Source of the DNA: Apoda limacodes
Taxonomy: Eukaryota; Arthropoda; Insecta; Lepidoptera; Limacodidae
Assembly: GCA_946406115.1 (NCBI GenBank)
Contig: OX291545.1
Span: 4,216,001 to 4,280,000, forward strand
Length of the DNA: 64,000 bases
Reading direction: 5' to 3'
Below the pieces are notes generated by a model, which ran no database searches, was not told where the DNA came from, and was given only the letters and a program-made list of their open reading frames with translations. Every line of letters begins with the position of its first letter. Position 1 is the first letter of the stretch. The position numbers and the translations under genes are program-made. This document shows positions 26,101 to 41,100 of this stretch, piece after piece.

Positions 26101-29100
26101 AGGGGCTAAAAAGTTATGCACAGCGAGCGCGGCGGCTTGGTGCGGGGCTGCCACAAGCCGAGGACATCGCTGCTCTTCCACAACAAGCGCAAGACAACAA
26201 GACAAACAACCCCCCCCCCTCTCTGTTCGTGAGCTGTGGCTGAACTTATTGAGGATCCCATCTTTATTCAAATCGTTTATACAACAAGAATACCTACACT
26301 TTGCACTTTTGCACATTTTTTATATATAATTGTTTTGTGAAATGTGCATTGCAGCAATACTAATTAACCTCTGAAATGAGTAATTTTTTTTAAAACGTAC
26401 TATTCACATATAACATGTACGTTCGTGTCATTTAAATATAACAGAAGGTAACCGCGACCGCTTTTTTTGTAGTTATCCAAACTAATATATTTTTGTGAAT
26501 GTCTCTTTGTTTGTTTTTTTGTTATTGCTCAGCATCGCGTCGCTATGAATCAACCAAGGACATTGGCTACTTTTTATTCGGGAAAAGTTTCACCAGAAAA
26601 CAACGGATATTTACGTAAAATAGCTATATCTAAAGCTTGCTATAGCAAATTTTCTTATTTTATAATCATAGACCTGCTGTAGGAATCTCACGCCGATAAC
26701 CGAATTTAGCTCGGGTGGAGCCGAAGAAATAAATCTTGTAATTATTATGTTTGCAAGTCTGTTTTTTTCGGAAGCATTTTGCGAACTGAGACCTAATTCT
26801 CTCTTCATCCGAGATAATCTCGTATTAGAGATTATCTGGAAGGCACTATCTCGACTGTAAAATTTCGATCGTCGACATAATTTTCGCGTTTGCTGTATTC
26901 TCACTATCAATCGAAACAACCTCCGAACAAAATGTCGTTCGAAGCGGTGGAAAGTTGCCATTGTAAACCGGTTAGGCTATGAGGTACGTTCCGTTGCACA
27001 GTTGTAAAGCGTTTTTAAAAACGCCTATTCTAATATGCTACTTTTGATATATTAAAAAAGGGTTCGGTGACTACAAAATGTTTGAAGTAACATTTTACTT
27101 GTGTTTCATCATTATTAATGAGGAAATAATAAGTATAACTAAGTTTGTAAACTAAATCCCTATTTCGAGAAATTGCTTTCATCTTTAAACGGAACGCATT
27201 TGGACATAAATAAAAAAAAAACTCTGTTTTTGTTGTGTGTTTTATTTGTTTATTTGGTTGAGAATTTTAGGTTATTATTATTTTTCAACGGTGTAATTAT
27301 GTTTATGAAATGTTTTTCACATGAAATTACCACCTAGTATTATCAAAAGCACTAAAGATGGCGGTGCCGGACCTCAAACATTTTTGTGTATGTGATGTAA
27401 TCTAGTGTTTGTTATGATGGAAATCAATAGAAATAGAAGAATATTATTGTCATGGGCGACTTTGATAATTGCAAAAAACGGCCAATCAATCAATTGAGAA
27501 AAGACTAGTAATGTATTATGAAAGTAATAAAGGAAAAAAAATATCATATTTGGTAATATTAGTCATTTTGTCCGCCCTTTTAATTACTCTGACCTACATT
27601 TTAGACATTTACTTTAGATTTTAGAACATATAGTTCACCCTAAGACTAGAATTAATGTTGAGAACCCAATCATCTTGAACTAAATTTGTAATGATTCGAA
27701 TGCGAGATGTAGTCTCGAACGGTCCCGACCACTCGAAGCAGTTCGAGCGCCTTGCGTTCGAGAAATGTCGGATCCGACATTACCAGAATTGCTAAACTAC
27801 ATTTTCGTTCGAGAAAAGTTTAAATTCGTACTTTATTTCGAATTCGTGATCAATTCGATCGCGTGAGAATTGGCTCCCAGATGGCGGTTGTTATTGTTTT
27901 CAAAAACTTATGATTTTAAATTAAGAAAAACAATTGTTCTTTTTACAAACAAGCTCAAAAACAGATTTAAAAATTATGTTGATTAAAAAAAAAATCTATT
28001 AAAAACTAAGTAAGCTAGCTCCAGTATCAACTAAAAATAAGTACTTGTAGCAGACACTGTTACAAACCCTCCCAAAAGAGACAAATATATACTACCTCCT
28101 CCTAACGTTCAACTACCTAACTAACAAGCATGGAAATAGAAGATATAAACACGAAACTTGAAAATTGAAGCATAAAGGTTTCGAAGGATTGGCTATGTCA
28201 TCGTCTAAGTGGTAGGTCCTAATTGTGTAACGTAGACCGCAGGAAAGAGAAAGACTGAAACACCGTTCTAGTAATAAAAGTAGTATCATCTACCCCAACG
28301 TGCTTTTTATTTTTTTTAAAAAAGGCGGTAAGCTCCACTTAGCGCTTCCCACGGTACATGTTTATACCAAGGCTAACTTAGCGAACATCCCCCGAAGGAG
28401 TAGAAGTGTGAAATCATAAATGGTATAACCATTAAATTATCGTTGACCGAAGTCTAATTATATAATTTCAGGAATAAATCCTTGTATAGCAGAAACACTC
28501 AGCCTTAGGCCAAAGAGTGTAGGTACTAACTATTATGTACCAATGGAACAGCCATGGAATTTTGCCAAGAGGGCACGCCCCATGCTTAACACACTCCGAA
28601 AAGCAAGACGCAATAAGCCACACTGCATTCATGTAACTTCAGTCGAAGAGTATAAATTATATAATTTGGTTTTCAAGCCGGCGTTCGCACCATACATGAT
28701 CAAGGATTCATAAATATGTTAAATGTATAGGTATATAGAAGAATAATAGTATATAGTTTATTTGATTGATTAATGATAGAATAAGTGTGAGTGAGATTAT
28801 TTATGTAATATTCAGTATTGCAGCTTTTCAGAAATTTAGTTGCGAGCCAAATATTATGATTCCATTAGGTGTTACCAGTCGCCTAGGTGAAGTATCACTG
28901 TCACCTTCGCGTAATCAGCGTCCGACTCCCCACAACTTGGCAACGGTTGACATGTTAAATAAAAACAATACTTGCCTTCTTTCGCAGTTTTTCGATTTTG
29001 ACAGACAGCTCGGAGCAGGGACCTTTACCCTTTTACACTGTGTAATCTGTTGTCGTCGTTCAAGTCTCTGGGCACTAAACTCACATTCGTATTTGACCCA

Positions 29101-32100
29101 ATCAAACGGATCGAAACGTTAGGCGAGAGACGTTCAAACCGTCTGTGAGCTCAGCCGATGTAATTTGAAGCTACTAACGAATGTTAACGATAAACATCCT
29201 GAGACATCAGTAGGTCAAAAGGCCAAATACAAGGTTAATCCTTGCGACAATAATCGTACAAAATACACACGCTTGAGGAATCGCTGCAATAGGATGTGAA
29301 GAGACGAACAAGGACGCCATATCCAGAAATCCGTTGAAAACGGTGACTCAGCAAAAGTCTGGAAATTGCTTAAGTCTTTAGGAGTTGGGAGAATGAAACT
29401 TCTTTCTATTTCAAATAATACTGATATCAATTTCCTTAATCAACATTTTATTTCTAACGTTGCCTTTGACAGCAACAAAAAAAATGAAACATTAAACTCA
29501 CTTTCTTCATTGCCTACTCTTGACTTTTCTCTTTTTTTTCTTAATCGACTTTCTGATTGCGATGTTAAGAAGAACATACTCGCCATTTCATCCAATGCTG
29601 TCGGTGAAGATTGCATTAGTCGTAATATGATCGTTCCTATCCTTGATATTATAACTCCCGTCATTACCAATATCCTAAATCATTCCATTTCCTGAGGTGT
29701 TTTTCCTGAGTCCTGGAAGGATGCTAATATAATTCCTTTACCGAGGAAATATGATCCCTCCTCCTTTTTTGACTTTCGTCCTATATCTATTCTTCCTTTC
29801 TTGTCAAAAGTTCTGGAACGGCTTGTTTATCAACAGTTGTCCCATTTTCTTTTAAGTAACAACCTTTTAAATCCCTTACAATCTGGTTTCCGTTCCGGTC
29901 ATAGTACGACTACTGCACTTATCAAAATAACTGATATATAATATACGTTATGGCATGGAAAATAAGGAGATCACGGTTCTGACACTCTTAAATTTTAGCA
30001 ATGCTTTATACATAATTCCTCTCATATTAGAATGTATTATAAAATGCAATAATACATTGCATTTTATATCAATTTATCGCATTTTGCATATGCCCACCTC
30101 ATACGCTTTATTTTTATATGGTGGCACCGCAAACCCTGGTTTCTGCCATAATGTATGTCTAGGTACGTAAACTCATGCTGTCCCGGGTGTTCTAGTAATG
30201 AATTTTATTTTATTTTAGTTGTTTAACTACATAAATGTTTTAAGCCCGTCTTTTGAAAGTCTATGAAAATATTAAAGACCTCCACCGCCACTATCCTGGC
30301 TAACTTTTTTTAAGTCCTCGATCTTCCTCAATCCTATTGAATTATTTCTTTCATCTTCAACAACTTTATTTTGTGATTTTTATAATTAAATTTTATTTTT
30401 TATATGAAGGACGGAGATGGCTTGTGGACGAGTAGGCTAGGCAGAAGGGTACAACACCTTGAGCCGAGTTTTCCTCTTCACGTTGCTGCAAACTAATTTT
30501 GTTGGTTGGTTGGTGTCTGACGTGTGAAATATATGCAGCTTGATTGTGTTCGAGTCACGGCCGGTTAAATTTAGAGATTCGTCGTATAATCATCATATTC
30601 AGCTAAAAAAAATCGCCCTAATAAACAGACAAAGAGACCGACATAGAGTGTAAGCTTAGAAATAAGGCTCCATTGGCACACTTTGGGTACGGAACGGTAA
30701 GATTCTTGTTTTGGACGACAGCTGCCAGCGGATTTTTTATGAATTTCCATATAATGTTAAATTCCTGGACTTATTTCAAAATTGTTCTCGACGCGACTTT
30801 TCTATGCAGCACGTGTGAGCACGGGCGTTCAGTTCACACACACAGACTTGAGCTACCCACGATTCCCCAATATTTCAAAGACCTGGCAGTCCGCTTTACT
30901 TGAGCGTACAAAATCACCCGAATCGATTAACTGTGCAATCCACAACGTATCATCCCCCAACCGACCTCGACATGGTCGTAAAACTATCGTTAGCCGGATA
31001 GCGAGATTAATCTCAACGACCTCCCTAATAGGGCCTCCCCTCCTCCGGTTCTCCTCGCCTTGCGGGCGCCGTCCTCGGGGTCGTCGGCACCCGCAAGGTT
31101 ACACGAGGTATCAAAGTGTACCGGGGCGCTTCTCACCACCACTCAATCGCAACCGCACTCGCGTAACGGGGAACTCCCTTCCTGGCGCTGACTCACCTTC
31201 GGGTTCGAGACTCACGCCGGTTGAAGGGGCGCCCTCGAGAGCGACAACCCAAGCCAAGGCTCCCCCCGCTGGGAGCCCTTGAGCGTTGGGCATTATATGG
31301 GCTGAGGCTCCTTCAGAGTCTCGCCCCAAAAAGCCCGGTGAAGCAGTAATGGCTGCAACAGCCAACTGCATTGACAATTCAGAAAAAAAAAGTCTTGAGG
31401 ATTACTAGAACAGTGATAGACTGATATAAACTCGAGAAATTACTCAAAAATCCCAGCTCGCCACATCTAGACCGCGTTACTGACAATATATCATCCGCGC
31501 ACGATATAAACGTGGCTATCGACTCACTCACTGAGCGCCACCGTTGGCTACTGCTCAAGACAAGTGCCGGTTGGTCCTGCTTCAGCACACCAAGCCACTA
31601 ATGACTGAGCGTAACGTAGCCCACCGAAGACGCGATCGCGCTCTGGCCACTGAAAACAAATCTCGCTTCAACGACTTACACCGCCGTGTAAGGACCGCTG
31701 TAGCTGAGCTTCGCGCCCAACGTTTCAGGGATCTGATGGAGAATATTTCTTCTTCTTATCAAGCCTATTAGCGCCTAGCCAGAGCGTTGAAATCAGACAC
31801 ATTCAACCAGAGGCGGCTCGTGGCAATTTTAAATGGGTGTTCAATTAAATAATTGCACTTAATAATCCCTCAAATTATTAAAGTATAATATCAATTCTCA
31901 ATTTACTTCTAAATAAAATTATTTTTATTATAAACTTAATAAGATTTGAAACTCTAAATTAATGATATAGGAGCGCAATAATTAACATAGGAACCTTATT
32001 GCACTTATTATTAAATATTTTCATATAAATTCCAATAGCTGCAGTCATATTTTCTTAATAATAATTAGACATTAATTATTGCACTCCTAAATAAAATATT

Positions 32101-35100
32101 CACTTTTAAAAAAAAAACTATTACACCGCTAAATAGGTAGGACCTATTTATAAAAATCTGAAAAGTTATCAATATCAAAAATATTCATACTGGTTATCCA
32201 TCACCCTCATAATCAATCTCGTCTTCTTCGTCAGTTTTAACTAACTGATCCTTAACTTTCAAATTAACTTTTAAGTTTTTATATTCTGAGGCAAATCTTG
32301 CAGGAATTATACTTTTATCTACAATTTTTTTTAAGTCCTTATATTTAGCAAGGGCTATGCCCAAAGATGTGGGATATAAATTATATTTTGGTCGGACACC
32401 ATCTGTTAGAGGCAGCAAAGCAACATCTTTAGCCTCCGCGTTAGGTAGTATAGACTGTTTAATGCTAACAACATTGGATTTTTCTTTTTGAAATGTAGCA
32501 ATTTTTTATTTAGAAACTGCTATTTTGTGATCTTTATCAAATGTGCACTTAAGTACATCAGAAAATCGAATGAAATCTTTGCCATTTAATACGTACACAA
32601 TGTACGGTCCTGGATCTTGGAAACTTCCATTATAGTTGGCCACTGTGAGGGTGCCCACACAATCGTCTTTTAAATTTTCTTTTCGATTGTAGCATGGACG
32701 CTATCAACTGGCATGTATGTATGGCCAGGTATCAAATAGTTTATTTGAATAGTGGTTAAGTTTTCACATTTAGACAATGCATATCTTATCATGCTTAAAA
32801 CGGTTTTATTTTTATTATGTCCGTAGCATGAGTCGTAGTAAAACAATAACGTTTTGACAGGGCCTCGTGTATCTTCATCTTTGATGTATTGGTACAAGCA
32901 TGAACTAATCTCATCAGCGCCCCGGTGAGCATTGGCTTCAGACCATACATTGCAGTAGGCATTTCTTGTCGAACTTTCATATATAGTGAAATTGTAAATT
33001 GCAAGTTTACGACTATAGTATAGAGTCATAGATTCTCCATACAGGGTATTTAGCACCTTTTGCATATCGAAACTTGCAAAAATTGTACTTTTATCGATGT
33101 TATGTATATTTTGGTGGTATTTGAATCTGTTATACAATGCATCTTTTTATTGGATATGTTCGAAAAAAAATTATATTTCTTGTTTAGCCTTCTGATCTTC
33201 TTTGGCTGTCTGTTTTCTTATTTAATTCATATTCTGCCTTTTCGGTCTTTTGTTCTTCAACTGTGTTTGTTTTATATTCTGTGTTTTCTTTTTCTAGATT
33301 ACTGTTATCTACTGTTTGTTCTTTGTTTTCTTCTAAAGTGGCATTGCTGCATAAGGTAAACTTATCCTTTTTTGGAATATGAAAACCTATGTTATACAGT
33401 TCATAAAACCAGTTTCTACATACTTGAAAGGACATTGCTTTAACTTTATTTTGTTGACAGTTATTTGTGTAAATACGGTGCAAATTGGTCATGTTTTTGA
33501 TATCAGCTGAAAAATACAAGAGTTCGAATCACCACGACAATAGTGAGATGGCAACATTGGTAATGATTGTATAAATTGCTGAGCGTGATCACGTACTTCT
33601 TCTTTAGTTTTATTGTAACCACCATTTTTACCACGCTCATCAGTTTTCGCGAATCCACCGCATACTTTTTAACGTGTACAAAATAAATCGTTGTGAAAAA
33701 TCTAACGTTTTCAGTAGAAACTTTTGGCATACTTTCCTTCTTCCTTCTCCTTTATTTATGAAGTACTGGTAAGTGCAGTTCCTTTTACTGGTGTCCGTTC
33801 TTGATCTCTTAATTGATGATTTCATCGCACATTGGGCTATCCAGTCTTTTCTTCTTTGATTACTGTTTAGGTTCATAAAATATGAGAAAAAATGTTACCT
33901 CCTTTCTTCGAAAATACTTCCACAGCCATTTTTACATTCTTTTCCTATGCACGGATTAGGTTTCAAAGACTTATCTTCAACTGTTTCTCCCTTGCTATTT
34001 ACGTAAGAGTCACCTTTAATCCTTTTGTCTACATTTTCTTTCTGAAGTGTAGCTTTAGATTTCTTTTTAATGCCCGAAATGTCATGATCATTTTCCGGCC
34101 TGCATTTAGCTTTTTTTATGAACTTCTTACGTTTTTTATTTTTATTTTTACGCCGCGTACCTGCAAATTAATAAATAGTTCGTGATTTAAATTATAGCGT
34201 TACTTTTACTACATAATGAAAAAAGAAGAATAAAATTTTAGATTAATCACAAGTGTAAAAAATGGGTAAATAGAAATATTTTAGAACGAAAATAACTAGA
34301 AAATGTTCATTAAATTTACCTTCTTCATCAGAAGTCGAATCAGACTCGGATCTTTCTTTGCCTTAACTTTCCTGGTCAGAAGCTTCTGATGGAAATGCTT
34401 TGTCTAACAAATATTGCTCCCCATCTTCATCTGTCATAAAATCTAGATAGGATATATCATATACTATAGTTTTCTCTTCTGTAACCTTGACAGATTCCTT
34501 AACTTGATTTCCTTGTGTTCCTTTTTAGGACACTGTTCCGCGTCAACATCTTAAATAAACATTTTATTCAAAATTAAAATTAAAAAGCAAAGGGCCTTAT
34601 CTGGCCCTGGTCAAGCATATTTTCCTGACCATATATCGGGTTGTAGAATGATTTTACTGCAGTAGCTTTTATCGTTTAATTTATGTTTTCGCAGCACAGG
34701 CTCACTATACACCTCAGGTAGAATAAAAGATGCGGCGGGGCAATCTAGTTTTGAATGAAAAAAATATTAATCATAACTAATAATAAATATTGCGAGCTAA
34801 ATTACAAAATCATAACAACGTGATTTTTTAAGTGAATTTAACCACTTACCAATAGAAATAGTGTCTTCGTTTACTATTTCTGATATTTCATCGCGTATAT
34901 CTGGTTGTATGGCGATGTTGTTGCAGCTGTTTTTATCATTTTCTTCGTGTTTTTGCGGCACAGGCTCACTATATACCTCAGCTTGTACGATAGCTTCAAA
35001 ATAAGTTAAAAATTATTTCTGATATACCTATGTACAAAAAGACAGAAATACATCTATAGAAAATACGTTCTTGTGTTTGCTATTAAGAAAACTCCAGATT

Positions 35101-38100
35101 GTTTAAAAATGGATAACAGTTCGTTGTGAGTACCCAGTTCATGAACTAAATCCAAATCCTTTGATTGCACAAGTGAACTATTATGATGAAAGTCTTTCAA
35201 ACTTCTTACTTTCTCTGTATTATTTTTACAAACATTAGTTTCTGTGCCATCTTCAAGTATGCTGGAATCTGAAAACATTTGAAAATAAAAGTGATTTAAA
35301 ACTTTCATAGATACTAATTAAGTAATTTAAAACAGTAAAACAACAATTTTATAACTACCTTTTGCATTGTTACAGAAAATTAATTGCCTTCTGGACATCT
35401 TAGTGCTTTTTATGTCATTCGATTTATCTCCGTAAGAATCGCTATTTTCATTTTGAGGTAAAAGCTCTCTATATTCAGATAAAGTATTAAATGAAGTGTT
35501 CTTTTGGAAGTTGTGACTTTCTGGAGTATCATCAATTGTATTTAAACAGTTAAAGTCTATTTTTTGTTGATCAATATCAACTGACGATCCTTCAGTTTTT
35601 GAGGTAATCCATTGATCTTTTTTTACGCATTTCGTGTTACTAGTACTCATATTCAAAAAACTAATTAAAGTTGCACTTTCATTTAGTTCTTCGTAATCAT
35701 TATTACCTTCCATTATATTATCCTGCTGTTGTAGTTCAGAAACTGTCGTTAAATTATCCATGATTTTTTTAGTTTCCGTTAAAAATTTATTTGGGTCTCT
35801 GTAAGTCGGAGTTAGAATTTTTACGCAAACATTTTTATGTAATTACATAAAAATTGGCCAATTGGCTAGGAGATATTTGGTTTATATTTTCAACATCTGG
35901 CGTGTTATTATTACAACTGTCTTTGGTATTTTTCTTCGGATTGCTGCTTTTGTTACTTTTCACAAAGACCAACTGCCCATTTACAACTTTGTAGGTTTCT
36001 TCCTTTTAGGATATTTATTGTTTTCTTCTTTATACCTAAGAAATCATTTTCTTACTTAAGGGACACAGTCCACTCGCGCTGACGTTTCGACATCTGAAAT
36101 AATAATTATGAATAATTTAATAAGAAACCTATTCAGATAAGTCTAATTATAGGATCACTTATTATGCTCCGTACTGTATGTCCCTCGGTCACGGCTAAAT
36201 TGCTACGAAACTAGAGGAACGATTAAGGTAAAAATTTGTTTCTGTAAGTCTATACCTTAAAAGTACCTAAGTATAGTTTTTTGTTTTAAAATGTGTACAG
36301 TCGACGTCATAAATTTTAAATAATTCACGGTTAGTTTCACTAGACTTATATTGACTGGGATATTGACCATGATTACCTTTCGTTACGTTCAAAAACATAG
36401 CAAAAGGTATTCACGGTCAATATCCCGGTCAATATAAGTCTATGTCTTCCCACAGTTTTACACATGATTGCAAACGAGTAAGGTGCAAAAGTGTAAAGAT
36501 AATCTTTGATGTCGACTGTACAATTACTAAAAGTTAGTACTAAGAAATTATTTATTGGTCCGCAGGGATGGGTTCCAAATTATCTGTACACTCTTATGAT
36601 GTATGTTTATTAATCCGCGTAAATCATTTGAATCTGTTATATTTCGATGTCCAATAATCGCGTAAACTACAGAAAATACTAAATACGTTTCCATTATTAT
36701 TGTAAAACGTTTGCTATAAATAATCTACAGCAAAATAAATATAATTGTGTACTTACCTTTCCAAAAACACTTCAACGTCGAACGTAATTTTCAATCACTT
36801 TTCTCACAAAAAGTGAAACCATCGAAATACCCAACCCAATCCGTCAAGCCGTTTAGAAGTTATGTGAAAAAGATAAGTACGGAAAAATAATTCTCACTAC
36901 CCGTTGTCCTATTACCCGTTTTCCCGTAGGAATGAAGCATTTTCCCGCGGTAAAAAGTAGCCTATGTTTATCAAGGGTTAATGTCGCCTTCTAATGGTAA
37001 AAGAATTTTTCAAACCAGGCCAGTAGTTTCGGAGCCTATTCAATATAAACATACTTACATACATATCTTTCCTCTTCATAATATTAGTAAAGATATACCA
37101 AGAGACTGAATACAACACACTACGATATGATACAGTTGTGTGTTCGGAAGATATTTTATATGATAACTTTCAAAATGTCTGCTAAAAAATATCTAGAAAA
37201 TAATTGGTCCGGTAACGACGTTCCTATGATCCCTATCGTTACTGTGCACACTTGTCTATGAGTTTTAATGTTCAAGATACTAAAATCCAGTCACCATAGT
37301 GTCCACAGTCAAGTGTCCAAAGTCCATCACACTCAGAGCTATAATATTTGTATTAATATACCAAAATATATCCATACAAAACTAAAATATATTTAAAGCT
37401 GTGCTAACTCAAATATTTCTCTATAAAATATATCGTTATATCCTTTGTTATGTATGATCCGTGTGTGATGGTAATTGTATCATCAAAGAAACGTTATTAC
37501 CCGACAAAATAAGAAAGTATATATATTTCGTTCAACCTTTGCAATTTAATCTACAACCTGTCTAAATGGTCGGGTATTAACGTTTTCACAATATCTATCG
37601 CCGGTCGTGTCAGAAAAATTGTTTCATTTTCATTCAATTATATGGATAAGGAGTAAACCTCTCTACGGTTTCCCGAGTCTAGTTAATCTTACTAAAATAT
37701 TTATTGAAAATAGCTGTTTTAATGTAGCAATTATCGTTTTTTGGTGTACATAATTAAATTACGACAATTATATGTCGTACGTACCTAATGACAAATAATA
37801 ATAATAGGAACACTTTCTTACAGAAAATAAAATACCTAACAAGATATAACCCAGCGAAATCAATAAATATAACCTATTAATAAGGTTAATATAACCTATT
37901 AACCTATTAAGTAGCTTTTTTTTCATTGAAGTGGCATCACCGAAAAGTAATGACAATAATCTGTAACAAACAACAATGGTGTGCGGCTACGGTTGATTTA
38001 TAAAGTTTATCGCTATTTTTCGTATTAAATTGAGAATTTCCAATACGTTGAGTTGAAGCTGCCTCTTCGTTCTTCAGATTTTTAGTTAAAGCGTTCTCGG

Positions 38101-41100
38101 CGGAGTGGGTTGTATGGACAATTGAGTAATCGTTCGATAGGAGCTTGTTTCGTGTGTCAAGTTTTGGAAAAGTGACTTTAGGTGTTAGTTGTGTGCTGAT
38201 AGTGACTATTAGTTGTGACGATTAGTTAAATATATACTCAAATTACGTTGTATTTCTGGTGTTTTTAATAAATAGTGGCAATTCTTTTTGATTTTAATTT
38301 AAGTACCTGAAGGTATCATAGTTACACCAAATGTGTGGTTCGCTGTGTGAATTTCAATTGTTTTATTTTGGTTGCATTATATTTCCACAAAGGCCTTTGT
38401 GTAAATGATGCAACAAAAATAAAACAATTAAAATTTACACAAAAATATCGAAAACCAAGAGGCAGTAGGTACCTATACCTAGAAATTAACCTAAAATTAG
38501 TGCCATGTTTTAGAAACTAGATGGCGTTAGTACGATATGAATGAACTATGCGTTAAGATGTCGATCGATTTCCAGTATACATATAATACCTAGAAATGAA
38601 CCTAAAATTAGTGCCATGTTTTAGGAACTTGATGGCGTTAGTACGATATGAATGAATTATGCGTTAAGATGTCGATCTATTTCCAGTATACATATATTAA
38701 TCTATGCACCCGACGCTGTAGGCACCAACTACACCGCCGCGAGCGAACATGTCAATGGCGGTATCGAAGAGCTGTGCGACTTGATGTTATATAATTTTCG
38801 AAGTAAACGTAGTATGCATCGAAGATAGATAATTTATTTTACTATAAATGTAGTAATCTTGATGAGTCATTTTTTCACTACATGCATAAATGATGTATAC
38901 GCCACAGGACAAAATTTTGGTAGCGCTGTAAACACCACACTCGTTGGGTCATGAAAAACCGAAATAGGCGTAAGTGTACTCGTTTAAAAATTTGCAACAA
39001 TTTGGGCGTTTACAGCAATTAGAAGGGGGCATGGTCAAAAAATACATTCGTTTTGCGATGCTGTCCAGTTTTTACTAAGCGTCTTAGAGCCATGGGACCC
39101 AGACCATTCGACGCAGAAACATTAGTTGATTCCGAATATGCAAAAAAATTTTTTTGACCAAGTGGCGGTTACAGCAGTTCCGCTTTTTGCCATCGATTTG
39201 TTACTTTTTTGTGAAAATCAGAGATGCAGTTGATTAGGCGTTTTCTATGCATATCATGCACAACGCATTCAAACGATTTTCAGACATAGTTTTCGCACTG
39301 TTTGATAAAACATTATATTTCGCTATATGTACGCCAAAATTGTCACTTATTTGCTAAAAATAGTGACCTCCACAGTGTTAATACATGGAATAAGGATAAA
39401 TTGGTAGTTCCAAAATGTCGTCTTCAGAAGGTACATAGCTCTTTCGCAATACAAAGTATATTTTTCTACAGTAAAATTCCAGAACATGTGGTTAATTTAC
39501 CCTCAAATAAATTTAAAATATATGTCAAAGATAGTTTAATGAAAAAAAGCTATTAAAAAGTTGATGAATACATAAATGATAAAAATGCTTGGAAAAATTA
39601 GAACTTAATTGATTTGTATTGGGGCTTTTTAAATATTTTTTTTAAATTAAAACATTGTTTATTATGTTATTACCTAGTGTAAGGCTATATTGTATTTTTA
39701 TATGATGTATAAAAGATTAACTAGTGAGTTTATTTGCTTCTCGGTAGTAAAGCATTACGAACCTTCCAATCTTCTCCTCTTATATTTTGTTCCTTTACTA
39801 CACACATTGTAACTAGTACAATCGAAGTTTTATTGGAGTTGCTTGAGTGTGTCATGCTCTCTCAAAGTGTCTCTGAGGTGGTGGCGTGTGTGTCGGGTCG
39901 TTACGTTCCCTAAAACATGGTTGAGCGAAGCGATGGCTGATTCATGTGTCATACTCGTGAACGGGTGCCGCCTGTGGAGGCTGGTCTGCTCTTGCAAACT
40001 TCTTTGTATTCTTAGTATTTAGTCCTACTTTTTTGTTTTGTTTATTAATACTGTAAGACATTGATTATTTCTTAGTGAGGAATACATAAACTGTCTTTTG
40101 TTTATATTAGATACTTTTTTATGTTGTGCTTGTGCTTTATATTTCATGTTTTTTTATGTTTGTAATGAAAAGTGTCCTTTTATGATAGGGAGGACATTTT
40201 CCAATATTATAATTGGACGCTGTAAGAGAAAGGGAGAAAAGAAATGCCCTTGCTGAGTTTCTTGCCGGTTCTTCTCAGTACAAGGTCTCCCGCCCTGTAG
40301 ACTTACGAACCGATGGCGTAGTGACATTCATAAGTGCTTAATTATTGTAGCCTAAACTGAATAAATTATATTGAATATTGAATTTGAATTACACACCTAT
40401 TTTTGTATTAACTTATTTAATTTGTTAATTAAAAATTCGCGCGCACGAACGAAAACTATTGTTGTGATAACAATAGCAACTGGGCGCCGGCGCCGGCTAG
40501 ACTGGAAGCGTGCGTGGGTCAAGCTCGCAATATGGCTAGCTAGTATTATTATTACGTTGATACCTGTCCCAGGAGCGGCGCGCCACATTTTGCTAATTTG
40601 TCATACAAAATCTTCTGTTTCACGTGTGGAACTGTATCGAACTTTCTTTTTCACACTCGTTGATTTTAGCATTAAGCGTCTGTACTGAAATTGGTTTCAT
40701 AGGAGCAAAAGACAGCAGCCTTTCGTGGCAGCTTTCGATACGCATCGTCCCATTGCTGGAATAATATATAAATTTGCAAACTCATTTCAACATAATTGTT
40801 TTCTTTCAGACTGACTTTTATTTATTTATTTCTTTATAACTATAGAATAATGTGTGTGTGTGTATGTAGTATGTGTGGGGTAGTCAAAGTTTTTATTTTT
40901 ATTTTTAATCTTTTATTTTTATTTAATTCTAACTGGCATAATATAATATAATGTACCTATAAGTGAGTGTATGTCACAGAGCTCAAATAGGGTTCCCACT
41001 GAATATCAGCGCTGTTGCAGGTAACTGCTACAGCATAATGCTGAGTGGGAAACCCGTTTTGAAGCATTGTTACCCTATTGTAATATTTAGTGTAAATTAT